Shown here one piece after another: positions 36,966 through 48,200 of a DNA stretch of 64,000 nt. The notes below the pieces were generated by a model that was not told where the DNA came from, made no database searches, and worked only from the letters and a program-made list of their open reading frames with translations. The stretch is taken from NCBI GenBank assembly GCA_013398275.1, contig VZSE01001754.1, positions 1,146,640 to 1,210,639 on the forward strand, written 5' to 3'. How positions within the stretch are numbered: the stretch's first letter is position 1; every line of letters begins with the position of its first letter. This DNA is from Promerops cafer (lineage: Eukaryota; Chordata; Aves; Passeriformes; Nectariniidae). Both the position numbers and the translations under genes were made by a program.

Positions 36966-37310
36966 ACAACTATTTAATTTTGCTCTGGCATGAAATAATA
37001 GAGTGCTGTGTATCTATTACAGATGTAAAGAGATTTAGACTGCCACAGGTTTCAGTAGCACATTCAGAGCCCTAACAAAGCTGGGTATAATAGACTCTCC
37101 CTGCCATTATCCATTCAGCAAGTGTAATAAATGACTCGGCCGCAGCCTGCCATATACCACCCGGCCCAGATAACAGCTGAAAGGAGAAAATTAAATTTTG
37201 CTTTTGTTGAAACATTATGATTTATGTATTTGTAATATAGGCTGCGGTGGGCAATTGAAAAAAAAAAAAAAGAAGATTGCTGAATATACTTCAGGGTTAC
37301 TGATTGTACC
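36965..37310. promoter_or_regulatory. Candidate conserved non-coding element
   Basis: This non-repetitive block has a very even spread of short motifs. GATAACAGCTG at 37169-37179 is a GATA word fused to an E-box. AAATTAAATTTTG follows near 37,190, and a homeodomain-like ATTATGATTTATG near 37,215. It ends in a 14-base A run near 37,258. CpG words that survive near 37,140-37,165 (ctcggccgcag, acccggccc) in AT-rich surroundings hint at constraint. Confirmation needs a multi-species alignment. Confidence 0.4.
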
Positions 37311-37409
37311 ACAGGCCACTTAGAGTGCTAGAAATGCTGTTCTTCTCCCTGTGTTCCTTAATAATAATAAAATCATGCAAATTCCCATTAACCTTTTTTG
37401 CTCATGTTG

Positions 37410-37454
37410 ATTTTATTTATATATTTATTTTATTTATTTTATTTTTTTTATTTC
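37410..37454. repeat. T-rich TTTA-type low-complexity tract
   Basis: This is a degenerate run of TTTA/TTTAT units followed by an 8-base T run. Confidence 0.7.
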
Positions 37455-37639
37455 CATGTCTTAAGTTTTGGCCATTTACTCTCAGCCTCATGAAAAATAA
37501 CAAACTGATGGTTTATGGAGACAAGGCGTGAAGTACCTAGGCATGTAAAAATGATGGATGTAGGTCAAAAAAACTATATATCATTTTTAGTATTTTTATA
37601 ATAATTTTCTTTAAATGGGGTGGGTCCCCCTTCCCCTCC

Positions 37640-37900
37640 TCCTCTTCTTCACTGCTGTCTTTAGAGTTGATGACAAGATATTCTGATATCCTCATCCTTG
37701 CAATATCTAGACCTATAAAAATAATTAACTTCTCCCACCTTAGAAATATAGAGACAGAAACAGGAGTGCTTCACCCTGTAATTTATAATATTGCAGCACC
37801 GTCCCTTAATGTTGTAATCAGGCCTGCAAAGTCTTATCATGTTGTAGAATATAATGAACTTACTTATTCATTTCAACATCACATTTCATCTTAGTTGTTC
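37640..37900. promoter_or_regulatory. Candidate regulatory element
   Basis: The block has several GATATC/GATATTC words near 37,675-37,690, AAATAATTAAC near 37,718 and AATTTATAATATTGC near 37,780. It is non-repetitive and has no gene. The evidence is motif density only. Confidence 0.2.
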
Positions 37901-38317
37901 TCCACATTACTTGCTTGTCCCTCCCCTTCTCTGGAAGAGTGGCAAGCACACAGAAGTTATCCCATTCTATCTTATGTCTTTTCTTCACCTTCTTTTAGCT
38001 CAGGGCTTGAGCTGAGTCAACAGACTGATCTGGGAGGCTGGGGGCTGATTTGCCTCTGCTCCCTAGGAATTTAGACATGTGTGGTTTTTACATTTTTTTT
38101 GTGTGTGTATTTTTAAGAATTTATTGAACCTAGTTATGTGGTTTACACCAATAGATTGAGGAAGCACTTGGCTGCATGAGGAGGAACAGTGGTACGACTG
38201 GAGGCAGAGGATGCTCTGTGCTTCCCATCCAGAGCCCCTGTGTGGCCTTGTTGCTCTGAGCACTTGAGTCTCAAATGTTGCCACTAAAAGCATCTGCCAG
38301 AAATTGGGAGGGATAAT

Positions 38318-38479
38318 TGGGATGGGATGCTCCACCCCTGGAAATGTTCAAGGTCAGATTGAACCAGACTTTGAGCAATCTGGTTTAGTTGAAGGCTTCC
38401 CTGCCCATGGCAGGGGGTTGGAACTAAATGGCCTTTGAAGGTCCCTTCCAACCCAAACCATTCTATAATTCTATGAATA
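38318..38479 (+). mobile_element. CR1 LINE 3'-end fragment
   Basis: The plus strand carries 'cctggaaatgttcaaggtca', 'ttgagcaatctggtttagtt', 'cttccctgcccatggcaggg', 'aaggtcccttccaacccaaa' and the terminal 'ccattctataattctatgaa'. Intact terminal repeat units define the true 3' end. It is strongly 5'-truncated and of the same 3'-end type as 34.2 kb. Confidence 0.95.
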
Positions 38480-39039
38480 AGGATTGTTCCTGTCTTCCTT
38501 TTGGTTGCCTAGTGGGGAGTGGAGTGATGAATCTCTTTTTTCTGACCCTCAAAACTGTCCATACTTAATGTAGGATTCATTTGATAACAGCTTATCCAAT
38601 AGTGATGATTTTGGATTTTTTTTTCCTGAGGGAAATGTTCTTTTCTGCATTTTGTTAGAGATTATGATTAAGAAACAGCTCTTGTCCCCCAAGATGGAGC
38701 TGGGGCCTATTCCTGAGTCATTCCCTTTTCTGTGTAGGAGCAATATTGGGAGCCATGGCCATGGGGAGGGCCTGTAGCTGTACTGTAGCCTTTGCTAACA
38801 GCATCTCTTGCCCTTTGATTTTTCAGAGCGGTCTGGCATTGGGTCTACCCACTCCTTGGGCCAGACATATCTAGAAATGTTAAAACCCACCAGCAGAAAT
38901 GTATATTAAAATTTATTTATTTTTTAAAATTCTGTGTGCATGGTGTTAAGCATTTAAATAACTGATGTGATTTTTAGCCCTGCTGAGCCCCAGGCTCCCT
39001 GTTAGTGTTTGTGGGCTGGAGGTTTGGGTGTGCAGGTGA

Positions 39040-39360
39040 TGTTTTACAGCCAGCTCATCTCTCCATCAGGTATTCTGCTAATGCACACTGACAGATATTT
39101 TGTGAAGCAACATTCAGTCTATTTATTGACCCCCTGCCCTCAAATGCATACATACAGCAGAGCATTCCAGATTGTATTTAATGCTGAAACATTTGTAAGT
39201 ACTGTATATCCTATGATCTATTGGACTAATGAAAAAGAAGGTTTATCACTGCAGTCCAGTGTAAATCTGCGGATAACCTTACTGTACAGTCAATTTATTC
39301 CTTTAAAAGGTTTATTCCTTTATCAGGTGTTTGTAGAAGGTTTCACCGTAAGTACAGCAG
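39040..39360. promoter_or_regulatory. Candidate regulatory element with repeated TTTATTCCTTTA
   Basis: The block is non-repetitive at large scale but holds TTTATTCCTTTA twice (39294-39305, 39311-39322), the second running into a TTATCAG GATA-type word. A 119-codon open frame spans it without a recognisable product. It resembles conserved non-coding DNA, by inference. Confidence 0.2.
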
Positions 39361-39899
39361 AGACATAATTTGCTGTGGGGCAGATTTATTTGTTTCACAG
39401 GGTTATTATTTTAACAGTCTGATAATCACTATGAGTATGTTTCACCATTTGGTGTTTCTGTGTGTATATGTGAAAGTGTGTTTATTCATTCCCCGAACAG
39501 GTTCATTTTCTTATCAGCTATTCATTTTAAAGAGTTTTATTACATATGCAGAGTGTGTAGGGTACTAGAGTGCAGTAATTTTATTAAGAGATTTATTTGG
39601 TGTCAGATATTAATTTAGCTGGTATTTGCTGTAACACAATCATATGCTTTCACCTGGCCAATTTTCTTTGCATATCACAGTTTGCTATAAACAACACTTT
39701 CCCTGCACTGCAGCCTTCAAATTCCCTTTTTCTTCATTTAAAAAAAAAAAAAATTTACAGGGAACTCCCCCACACTCTGCACCCTTTCACTTATTTTATT
39801 CATCATATTTGATTTTTTGAAGCCTCAGTCTCAGGGAGAGGGGATCTTGTGAAGTGGGTTTTTAAAAATGAATATACTTAAAGATTCTGCTAAGAGGAG

Positions 39900-42800
39900 G
39901 TTTCAGAAATGTGCCTCAAATGCCACTTAGGAATTGCTTGAGTCTCAGCACATGGCCAGTGACTCACTGGAAGAAAGCAGTAGGAGGAAGATGATCCCAA
40001 AACAAGACTCTGGTTTACTCAGAGACTAGGTGGTTTTGGTGTTTTGCCATGATTTAACAATTTTTATGTTATGTAAACATTAGTTCTAGAAAGAAGAGGA
40101 AAGAAATTGTGCATGAACTGTAGGTGAGATCTGTCCTTAACAGGGCATAAAATGAAGCTATAAAATAGGAGAAAAAAATCCAACTGCATCACTGAGTCTC
40201 ATGCTGGGGTAAAATAGAATCTTATTTGAATCTTCCCAATGTCCAGGGGTGTTTCAGGCTGATTTCACAGGAGGATGACTTGGTGTCCAGTTGGTGGTTT
40301 AACTCTCTCTCCCCACAGCTCTCTGTAAGAAAGAGTGGCATAAAAAAACCTGTGAGCCCTCTCTGCTCTGTGCTCTGAAACAGCTGGAGGTCATGGAGGA
40401 GGCAGAGGGTGACACTGCCCATCCCAGGGGCCCAGGTGCAGATTTCCAGGCATGTAGAACACTTTGGATTACTTACATGAGAAAGAGTTCTTCTGTAGCA
40501 ATGAGTTTTTCTGGTCCAGAGAGCCTAGGAGTCAGTGAAAACTTCTGAGCACAGTTCATGTTGGGTCAGGCCCTTAACTGCAGAGGGTTATTTCCAGTAA
40601 CTGCCCAGCATAAAAAGCAAAACTGGAATCTTCTGCATAACACCACCATTGTCTTCTGATTCCTTATTTGTCTCATTTCTAGAAGAATGTTTCTTGATGC
40701 ATGACTAGACTCAAAAATGCAAAAGCATTTTTGTCAGCAGCAGAGTCAGTAATGTTTAATGTTGAGTTTTCTGAGATCACAGTAAGATCCTGGATAATTA
40801 AAGAAATCATATGGTTGCCCTGACCCAGAATATGGAGTCCATATTTATTCAGAGATTGAAACGTCTGCTGGAGATAGAAACTCTAGAGAACTTCTGAGCC
40901 ACAGCCATACTGAGATGAAGAATCATACTTGGGCCTTTTATTTAAATATTTTTTGACAGAAAGTAAGAATTTTACTTAGAACTTGGCAGTTGACAGCTTT
41001 CAGACCTTGGACCAAAGTTACATCTATTTAAAAAAGTTTATCTGTAGCTTTCTTCTAAATATGTATTTTGATTTCATTATGCACATTGGTTTTTAATTTC
41101 CCAGTACTTCTTAGGGTTTGTGTTATCTTCTAACTTTTTCTTGGCGCTATTATTTTCCCATTTTCTGTGTTGTCTAAGCCAACTTTTCCTTGAATTGCCT
41201 GAACCTTTTTCAGGTAGTGAGACAACTATTAAACTTAGCAGTATTTCATTCTAATAGAGGAGCAGTATAGCTGAAACCATGTTATCAATACAAGATCAAA
41301 ACTATTGATGAACGCACAAAAATAAATCAACATTCATCTATAAATAGCATAGTCCATTTAACAGATGCAATTAATACAATTTAAACATTCAAACAGATAT
41401 CACTTAATATTTGCTGCTTTTTTTTTTCCATCAGATGTCCAGGGAATGGTAAAATAACCTTCCAAAATTCATTGTCAACAACAATATTTATTTCCCAGAT
41501 ATTTAAAGTAGAGAATCAGTGTTAGAGCTGATCAAAGAACTCCATTTCCACAGAAATTTTGGGAAGTATTTTCTGGTTTGTGCTGAAAGAAATCACAGTT
41601 CTTCAAACTTATTTTCTAAAGCAGAGCTATGTTAAAATTCCAGATCTGCACTCAAAAGAGCAGAGTTTTGTTTTGTTTCTTCCCTGAGGTGTTTGGATAA
41701 TCCATCCTGATTCACAAAATGTTTTTCTTGATAAATTCTTGAAATCAATATTTAACGGCAAAGCATTTACATTCTGACAAAAATGTATCTTCAGAAGAAA
41801 GAATGTTTAATTCAAAATGTTTTTAACAGTTCTAGTCTGAATGAAACTACACATCAATTTGCTCTTCACTGACTTATTAGTATGGTATTAAATCTATGAC
41901 TACAGTGAAAAAATCAGCTGTGTGTAGTTGATCCCCTATTGTAAAGAACTGTGTTAAAGTGTACTTAGTTATGCTCTAGGCTATTTGTTAAGTCTCCTAA
42001 GAGGGAATTAGCAGCTAAGTTTTGTTTTCATGGTGCTAATTATTGCTCTTGATACTGCCATGCAACATCCTTGACTCACTGAAACTTTTCAGTGAGCCTG
42101 GATTGTGACAAGTGTTCTTCTTAGTGGGTAAATAGCATTATAAAGGAGAAGCAGAGAAGATTAAAAACAGTACAAGTGGGCAGGTGTAATACTGGGTGAT
42201 GGACCCAGAGCCAAGTTTTTCCCAGGAGATGTTTGCTAGCTGAATAGTAATGGTGATTTTCTTTGGAGTGGGAAAGACAGCCCAAAGACAGTGTAGGTCC
42301 AGCTGCTGAGTTTAGCCTGGAACTATGTGAAAAATATGTGATTTTTATTGTGGGTTGTATCAGTTCAGACAGAAGTTTTTATAAACTTTCAAATATTTTC
42401 AGTGTATGAGTCAAAGGAAAAGCCCTGCATTATATATATAGCCCCACAACATACCTCCTCCTACCTGATTCTGGGAGTTAAATTGCTATGAGTTTATCCA
42501 AAGTTTGAAGGAAAGTTGCCTAGGTGCTGTGGGAACAAACCAAGGCACCATGGCCAAACCCTTATATCTGTGATTCTGCTCTTCACATAAGAACTGCATC
42601 AAGACCCCCTAATGCTGACTGTGAAGAAATATTCCCTTCACCCAGGCAGAACCTTCCTAATTTACATCCACCTGCTCTTGCTGCCCATTTTCTAACAACA
42701 CCAGGACATAGCTGCCTACAGTGCTTTGGCTCCATTTCAGGCTGAGACCAGAAGAGAGAAGGTTAAGAGAAAAGAGGTCCAAACATCTGAAAACCCCAAA

Positions 42801-43780
42801 ACTCTGTGAAAAACTCCCTGTCAGTACACTCAGGTTGCATGTTTTATACTGCAAATGTATGACTGGTCCGTCAGTCCTTAACACATCCTTTTTCAGGATA
42901 TGAATGTGTGTGTGTGAATGCATATGGATTTGAGGGAAATGACCTCTGGGGATTTTTTCCTTTCCTTCCTAGTGCTACTATACCAGACATAAGACATATT
43001 TTGGTAGCCTCAGCTGTTTTATTAACAGTGAAAGATTACTCTGAACTGCACCTACTCCAAAATTGCTTTTGCAATACCAAGCAATGATCCTTGTACAACT
43101 TCCCTTGATAGATTATCCTTGTGTGCCTGCCCTGAGAATTTTGGTATGAGATAAGCAATGAGATTAAGACCATGCTTGTTTTCAGACTGTGATATTTAGG
43201 TTTGATATTCATGCGAGCACAAATGATAAATGTTTTTTCTAGATGTGGCCTCTGCAATGTGGGATTTTGGGTGCCTTCACATTTTTTGACAAACAGAATA
43301 AAGCCTTTGCACAAGTCTTGTGAAAATCCTATGGAAGTTTTCTTTCAATATCCACAATGAAAACAACAGATCTTTAGACTTTTAAAAGGAAATGAGAACA
43401 TTTTGATTTATGAAGTTATCTAAAAGTTTGGTGCAATTAAAGAAGCTGAAAATAGCCTTATAAAGCAACTATTTAATTATTATTGCTTTTATACATGTAA
43501 TGTATATGCAATTATATAATAATTTTATATTAAATACAATTATTTTATAGTCAGAGATCAGGCCCACTCAAGGAAATAATCATTTTGGCTGTGAGGGCCT
43601 GCTGGAATGATAATCTGTGCTTGCTGCAAGTCTGAGAATGGCTCAGAGCAGAATCTTTTGTTGAACGAAAGGATGCTCTGATATTAAGTCTGTTTCAACA
43701 GCTGAATCAAGCTAGAGCTTTCTAATCCCTTGTGATTTACAGTATCAGTTTAAAACTGAAATGTTATTTGATCAGATTTG
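39900..43780. other. Unique AT-rich non-coding sequence, nothing recognised
   Basis: I see no gene, RNA gene or known repeat. There are short AT-rich tracts near 42,430 and 43,480-43,555. Confidence 0.45.
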
Positions 43781-43789
43781 AGGATGTTA

Positions 43790-43950
43790 ACTTCCACCTT
43801 CTATAGCACTTTATCTGCATCTGACCATGTCCCGCTGAATAACAATTCACTAAAGAACGTGTATCAACCTGAAGTAATTTAAAAAGAAGAATTATGCAAA
43901 TGATCTCTCTTTATTTGGCTGTGCAGTGAGAGATCTTTCAAAGAAAAGAA
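43790..43950. promoter_or_regulatory. Candidate element with POU octamer
   Basis: ATGCAAAT at 43894-43901 sits in a non-repetitive block with GAAGTAATTT before it and CTTTATTTGG and AGATCTTTCAAAG after it. The last resembles a TCF/LEF-type word. It is a plausible enhancer core, inferred from motifs. Confidence 0.3.
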
Positions 43951-44688
43951 TAAGATGTAATTTCAACATACTTAGAAGTGGTGCTTCCAGGGGAAAAGGA
44001 AGTCTTTGAAGAAGCAATTTGTAGGCAGAGGTATTGTGCTAGAATGTGTAAATTGATGATTATTTACTAGTGAGCCTGTGAAGGAGAGCAACACATGCCA
44101 CCTTTTATCAGTGGGTGGTTGCTGCATGAGAAGCAGAAATCATGATGTTTTTTACAGTGTCTATTTTCACTTCCATTGCTTGCCAAGGCTATAATGTTGA
44201 TCTCTCCATTTAAAATACAAAACTAGAAGAAATAATTTAATATGGCAGCTTCCTGCTCTGCAGAAGCTTGAATGTCTGGGATGGCATCACTGTGTAATAC
44301 AGATTGCCCTCCCAGATTATGAATTATTGTCAGCAGAACTATTTTCACCCAGCTAAAGGCTAGAAGGTGTTTTTAAGTTTTGAAGGAAAAATTAGATCTT
44401 GCACCTCTGGATGGGAAAGGGCTCAGCTGAGCTCCTTGTCTTTGAGGAGAGGTTCCAGTATGGAACTGCAGTTGTGTTCCCCCTTGCTCCTCATCCTCTG
44501 CCCCCTTGAGCCTTGTATCTGCCTTTGCCTCTCTCCCGTGGAAGAACAAAGGCAGCACTGGGGGCTTGAATCCCCAGAAATGAAAGCAGGTCTGGAACCA
44601 ATCTCTTGCCTTGTGGGAAAGCCTGAAGGGCAATTAAGTGGTGCAGGAGAGCTCCCCATGGAGAGAAAAAGTTCACTAAGAAACTTAA

Positions 44689-44730
44689 GACCTTTAGGGT
44701 ATGGCTCTTTAGAACCTTTAGGGAATGGAT
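44689..44730. repeat. Short imperfect direct repeat
   Basis: ACCTTTAGGG followed by a variable base and ATGG occurs twice, about 24 bases apart. Confidence 0.45.
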
Positions 44731-44999
44731 CTCTCCTTATCCCTTGTGCCACTTGCCAGCTCAGCAGTGATTGCATGGCTGACAGCTGGCAATTGTGTGC
44801 AGCTGGGCTGTAGAAGCTATCCTTATTTTGGTCTATATCACCAAAACTTCTGTCCAGACAATGGTAATGCATGAGAGTCCTGATGTCCCTTAAAACAGAG
44901 AGCACAAATATGATGACAAGGCTTTGAAACCTTTTTTATTTCTCTCTGGAGAGGAACATGCTGCAAGAAGCAATGAATCAGCATATTTAACACTTCTTT

Positions 45000-45026
45000 G
45001 TATATATATATATATTTTTTTTTTTT
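45000..45026. repeat. (TA)n followed by T run
   Basis: This is a TA dinucleotide microsatellite of about seven units running into a 12-base T run. Confidence 0.8.
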
Positions 45027-45279
45027 AAAGGATTATTAGACTTTTTCTGGATTTGCCCTTAAAATCCAAGTAAAATGGAAGATCCAAATTATCACCAGTG
45101 CAAGAGACCCTTTCTGCTGTTTTATCTCTAAGAAAAAATGCTTTCTTCATGCCAGTCCTCTGATGTACGCATTGCTGTAGATACGCCAGTGTTTAAAAAA
45201 TGGGCTGTTTACTGTTTGGATAGCTTCAAAGAGAGAGTTTTTCCCCCCTGGAACAAAGCTCTTCCTTAGCAAGATAAGT

Positions 45280-45440
45280 ACAAAGTGTTTAATAGTGCCT
45301 CTCTTCTTCGCTCTCAAGATTTCTCTTTCTCTTTTCCCCTTTATCTCTGCCTACTCATATGTATTTTTAAGGGGACCCGATAGGCCGCTGTCATACATTC
45401 CCACCAGCTTAACAAATGATGCCACCTCCATGTAATTAAT
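45280..45440. promoter_or_regulatory. Candidate conserved non-coding element
   Basis: The non-repetitive block begins with a pyrimidine-rich strand and leads into 'gggacccgataggccgctgt', which keeps CpGs in AT-rich surroundings. It ends with TAATTA at 45433-45438. This mixture is common in deeply conserved developmental elements. No alignment could be run. Confidence 0.3.
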
Positions 45441-45747
45441 GGAAGGACACCGATACCATTAGGTCAGATGGACCAAGTGCTCTCTGAGTTACTGCAAATG
45501 TCCCAGCACAAACTCTCCCTTCCTGAAAGCAGAGAAGGGCTTGTACCATCTCCATGCTTTTGTCCCACTGGCACCTGATTTTAGGGACTGTGCAAGGTAA
45601 AGGAGCCAAAGGAGGGGAAAGGAGTGAGGGTTTTCTGCTGGGCTGAGTGTGCCAAGCACCAGCCCTGAGGTACCAGCACTGGTTTGAGCATGAGTGTAGA
45701 GAAAGCTCCACAGGACACAGTCTAAGGCTGTTGAACTGCTCAGTAGA

Positions 45748-45862
45748 ATCCTAGAATGAATTAGGCTGGAAGGGACTTAAAGATCATCTTGTTCCAACCC
45801 CCCACTGCCATGGTCAGGAACACTCCCCCCTGGACCTAGTTGCTCAGAGCCTTGTTCAACCA
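45748..45862 (-). mobile_element. CR1 LINE 3'-end fragment
   Basis: On the plus strand this reads as the reverse complement of a CR1 3' end: 'agaatcctagaatgaattag', 'ggctggaagggacttaaaga', 'gttccaaccccccactgcca' and 'tggtcaggaacactcccccc'. It is 5'-truncated to little more than 100 bases. The type matches 34.2 and 38.3 kb. Confidence 0.93.
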
Positions 45863-46919
45863 AATTGTTAAAGAATATCTTGCTGTTATTAACAATTTCT
45901 CTTTCTCTGCCTTCAACCATCCTGGATTATTTTTGGTACCTTTAAAATCTTTCTGGTTTGCTCACACATTTATGTGAGCTACCAGAGCTGTCTTTAAATA
46001 TTTAGTATACTGCCAGGACTTTTCCTTCAAGTGTTGTAGTGAAAAGTTCCCTGTTCACTACTGGGTTCTATGGCAGAATTTTTGCTTTTGCTGTCTGATT
46101 GATACAGACTAGCCAAATCAATCTTAACATGAGCAGACAATTCCAGGAAAACCATGACTAAACAAGAACTGCAGTAAATTATGTTTTTCTTGCAGTGAGT
46201 AATAGTAATCCTGTCGTAACACTTGTGTATTATTTGTGTTGGGGTGATATTAAAAAGCATTGGAAGTAATACCCTGGAGTGGTGTAAATTTGACTGAACT
46301 ACTCCGTAGGAGTTTAGTCTGGTCTGTAGTTTGGGCTAAAACCTGCTGGTTTGTTGGTCCTATCTTCTGAGGATCTCTTATTATTCCTGGCTGAAATGTC
46401 TACAGAATGTTTGCATATATATAGTACTAACAAGATAACATCATTATGCTTTTGTTTTTTTTTATATGTTAGATATTTTAGGTGACTAACATTTGTTTTA
46501 TCTTACAGATATGAAACAGCACATCTATAACTTTCTACTGTATTGAATAGATTAGATATCAAACAGGTATTGTAAATGAAGTAGGTTTTGATTATAACTG
46601 TATAAATGAATTGACTATCAAGAAATAGAACTATAGAAATATTTCTCAAAAAGAAAGAAAAGTATATATAGCTTATAACCACTTTCTTTTTTTACTGTGG
46701 TTTAAATAACTAATTGAAATCTGAGTATTTTCTTTTTTTTATTGTTCCATCTTTAATTCATTGAAAACTACAGGAGTTTTAACAGTCGGGATTATCTCAG
46801 GAACAAGGGCAAAATCTCTTTGCATCTAGATTTACCATACAGCTCCTGTTCCTCATTTCAGACTGGAATTGAATGCCCATTCTGTCTCACTGAGTAAATC
46901 ACATCACCTCTTCAAGTCA

Positions 46920-46956
46920 CACATGTGATGGTACCACACACATGGTACCACATGTG
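46920..46956. repeat. Inverted repeat with 14-base arms
   Basis: The left arm (46920-46936) pairs with the right arm (46943-46956) over 14 bases with a two-base bulge and a CACACA loop. Both arms contain GGTACC and CATGTG. It can form a stable hairpin or cruciform. Confidence 0.6.
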
Positions 46957-47949
46957 ATGAGGTACTTGCCTGTGCAGAAAACGTTTGAGAGGCTGAATTC
47001 CTCCTGGTTGCATTGGTTTATCTCATGATAAGCACAATTATAATAATGTACCTGATAAGTACCACTTAATTCCAATCCTTTAATACACTACCAGCAGAAT
47101 AATTAACCAGGCCAAAGTCCCAGACTGGAGTTTCATGACAGAGCTCCTTGTTTCTGGTGTGTTTCAGGCCGTGTGGAAGCCTGGACAAGAAGACAGCAGC
47201 AGGTTGTAGGGTATCTTGGATGCAGGGAGCTGAGGAAGAGAGAGGGACTGCTAAATAAACCAGATAACTATTGTCATTGAAACTGATAGTATTGCTGTTC
47301 CCTTGGTGCTTCTTTTAAGCAGATTATGCCTTTTCAGTTAGTGTCTAGGACAGCTTGATTCATTGAGCCCTTCCTGCACTCACTTGGGTATGATGCATTC
47401 AGATTACCGTGCTTGGAAGAAGTTTGTTTGCTCTGGAGTGCAATTATAGTTTTTTACTAGTATGTATAGAGCCTCATCTGATATATCACAGCAGATTGCC
47501 ATAAAAAGTACCAGCAGGTCCTGCATTCTGCTGCCTGGGTGTTAAACAAAGAATACAATAATCTTGTCTTCTACAGGCAACAAACAGGTCCCTTGCAAGC
47601 CAATGCTTTTGCTTTTACTTAATGCTTAATGTTTCTGTTCTTATTCTGATTGCTCCTGCTTATCCCTTACTAAGCCTTTCTAAGAAAGCAGGGGTAATTG
47701 TACACAATTTAGAGCACTGCAATGCAACAAAGAAAATATCCTTTAGGTTAAAAAGGTTAGGACATTAGTAACAATGCTTTAATTTAAATAATAAAATACA
47801 ACAAGATGTGCAGTTATTTTGTAATAGTAGCAGGGTTGGGGAATATGGTGACTTATTAGGCCTTTTTTGCACACTTTCTCACTTTACAGGTTCAGGTAAT
47901 GATGAAAGAGGGATGGAACTTCTGCACTTTGTACCAATTCCATCAGAGA

Positions 47950-48200
47950 TTTTCAAATAATAACAAGTGGCATAGAATCCCTAATTTTATAATTACTGCG
48001 TTTTCCACACAGTAATCTATAGACACATGATGTGCTAATGAATGCTTTCATTAATGTGTAAAAGCAAAGCTCTGATAACTTTATTAGCACAGTATCTTTG
48101 TCAAAACAAATAAGAGCAGTCACAGAATAAAAGTGCTCTCCAACATACGAGTCTAAAAGTCTCAAGAAGTTGATTGTGTCACATGCTAAACACACTGGCT
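47950..48200. promoter_or_regulatory. Candidate regulatory element
   Basis: The non-repetitive block has TAATTTTATAATTAC near 47,985 and an exact inverted pair of homeodomain-like half-sites (TAATGAA at 48036-48042 and TTCATTA at 48047-48053). CTGATAAC and TTATTAGC words follow. It is inferred from motif arrangement. Confidence 0.25.

Noticed and set aside
36287..36969. 169- and 120-codon minus-strand frames
   Set aside because: The GC-rich composition makes stops scarce in all frames; no domain or codon pattern is visible.
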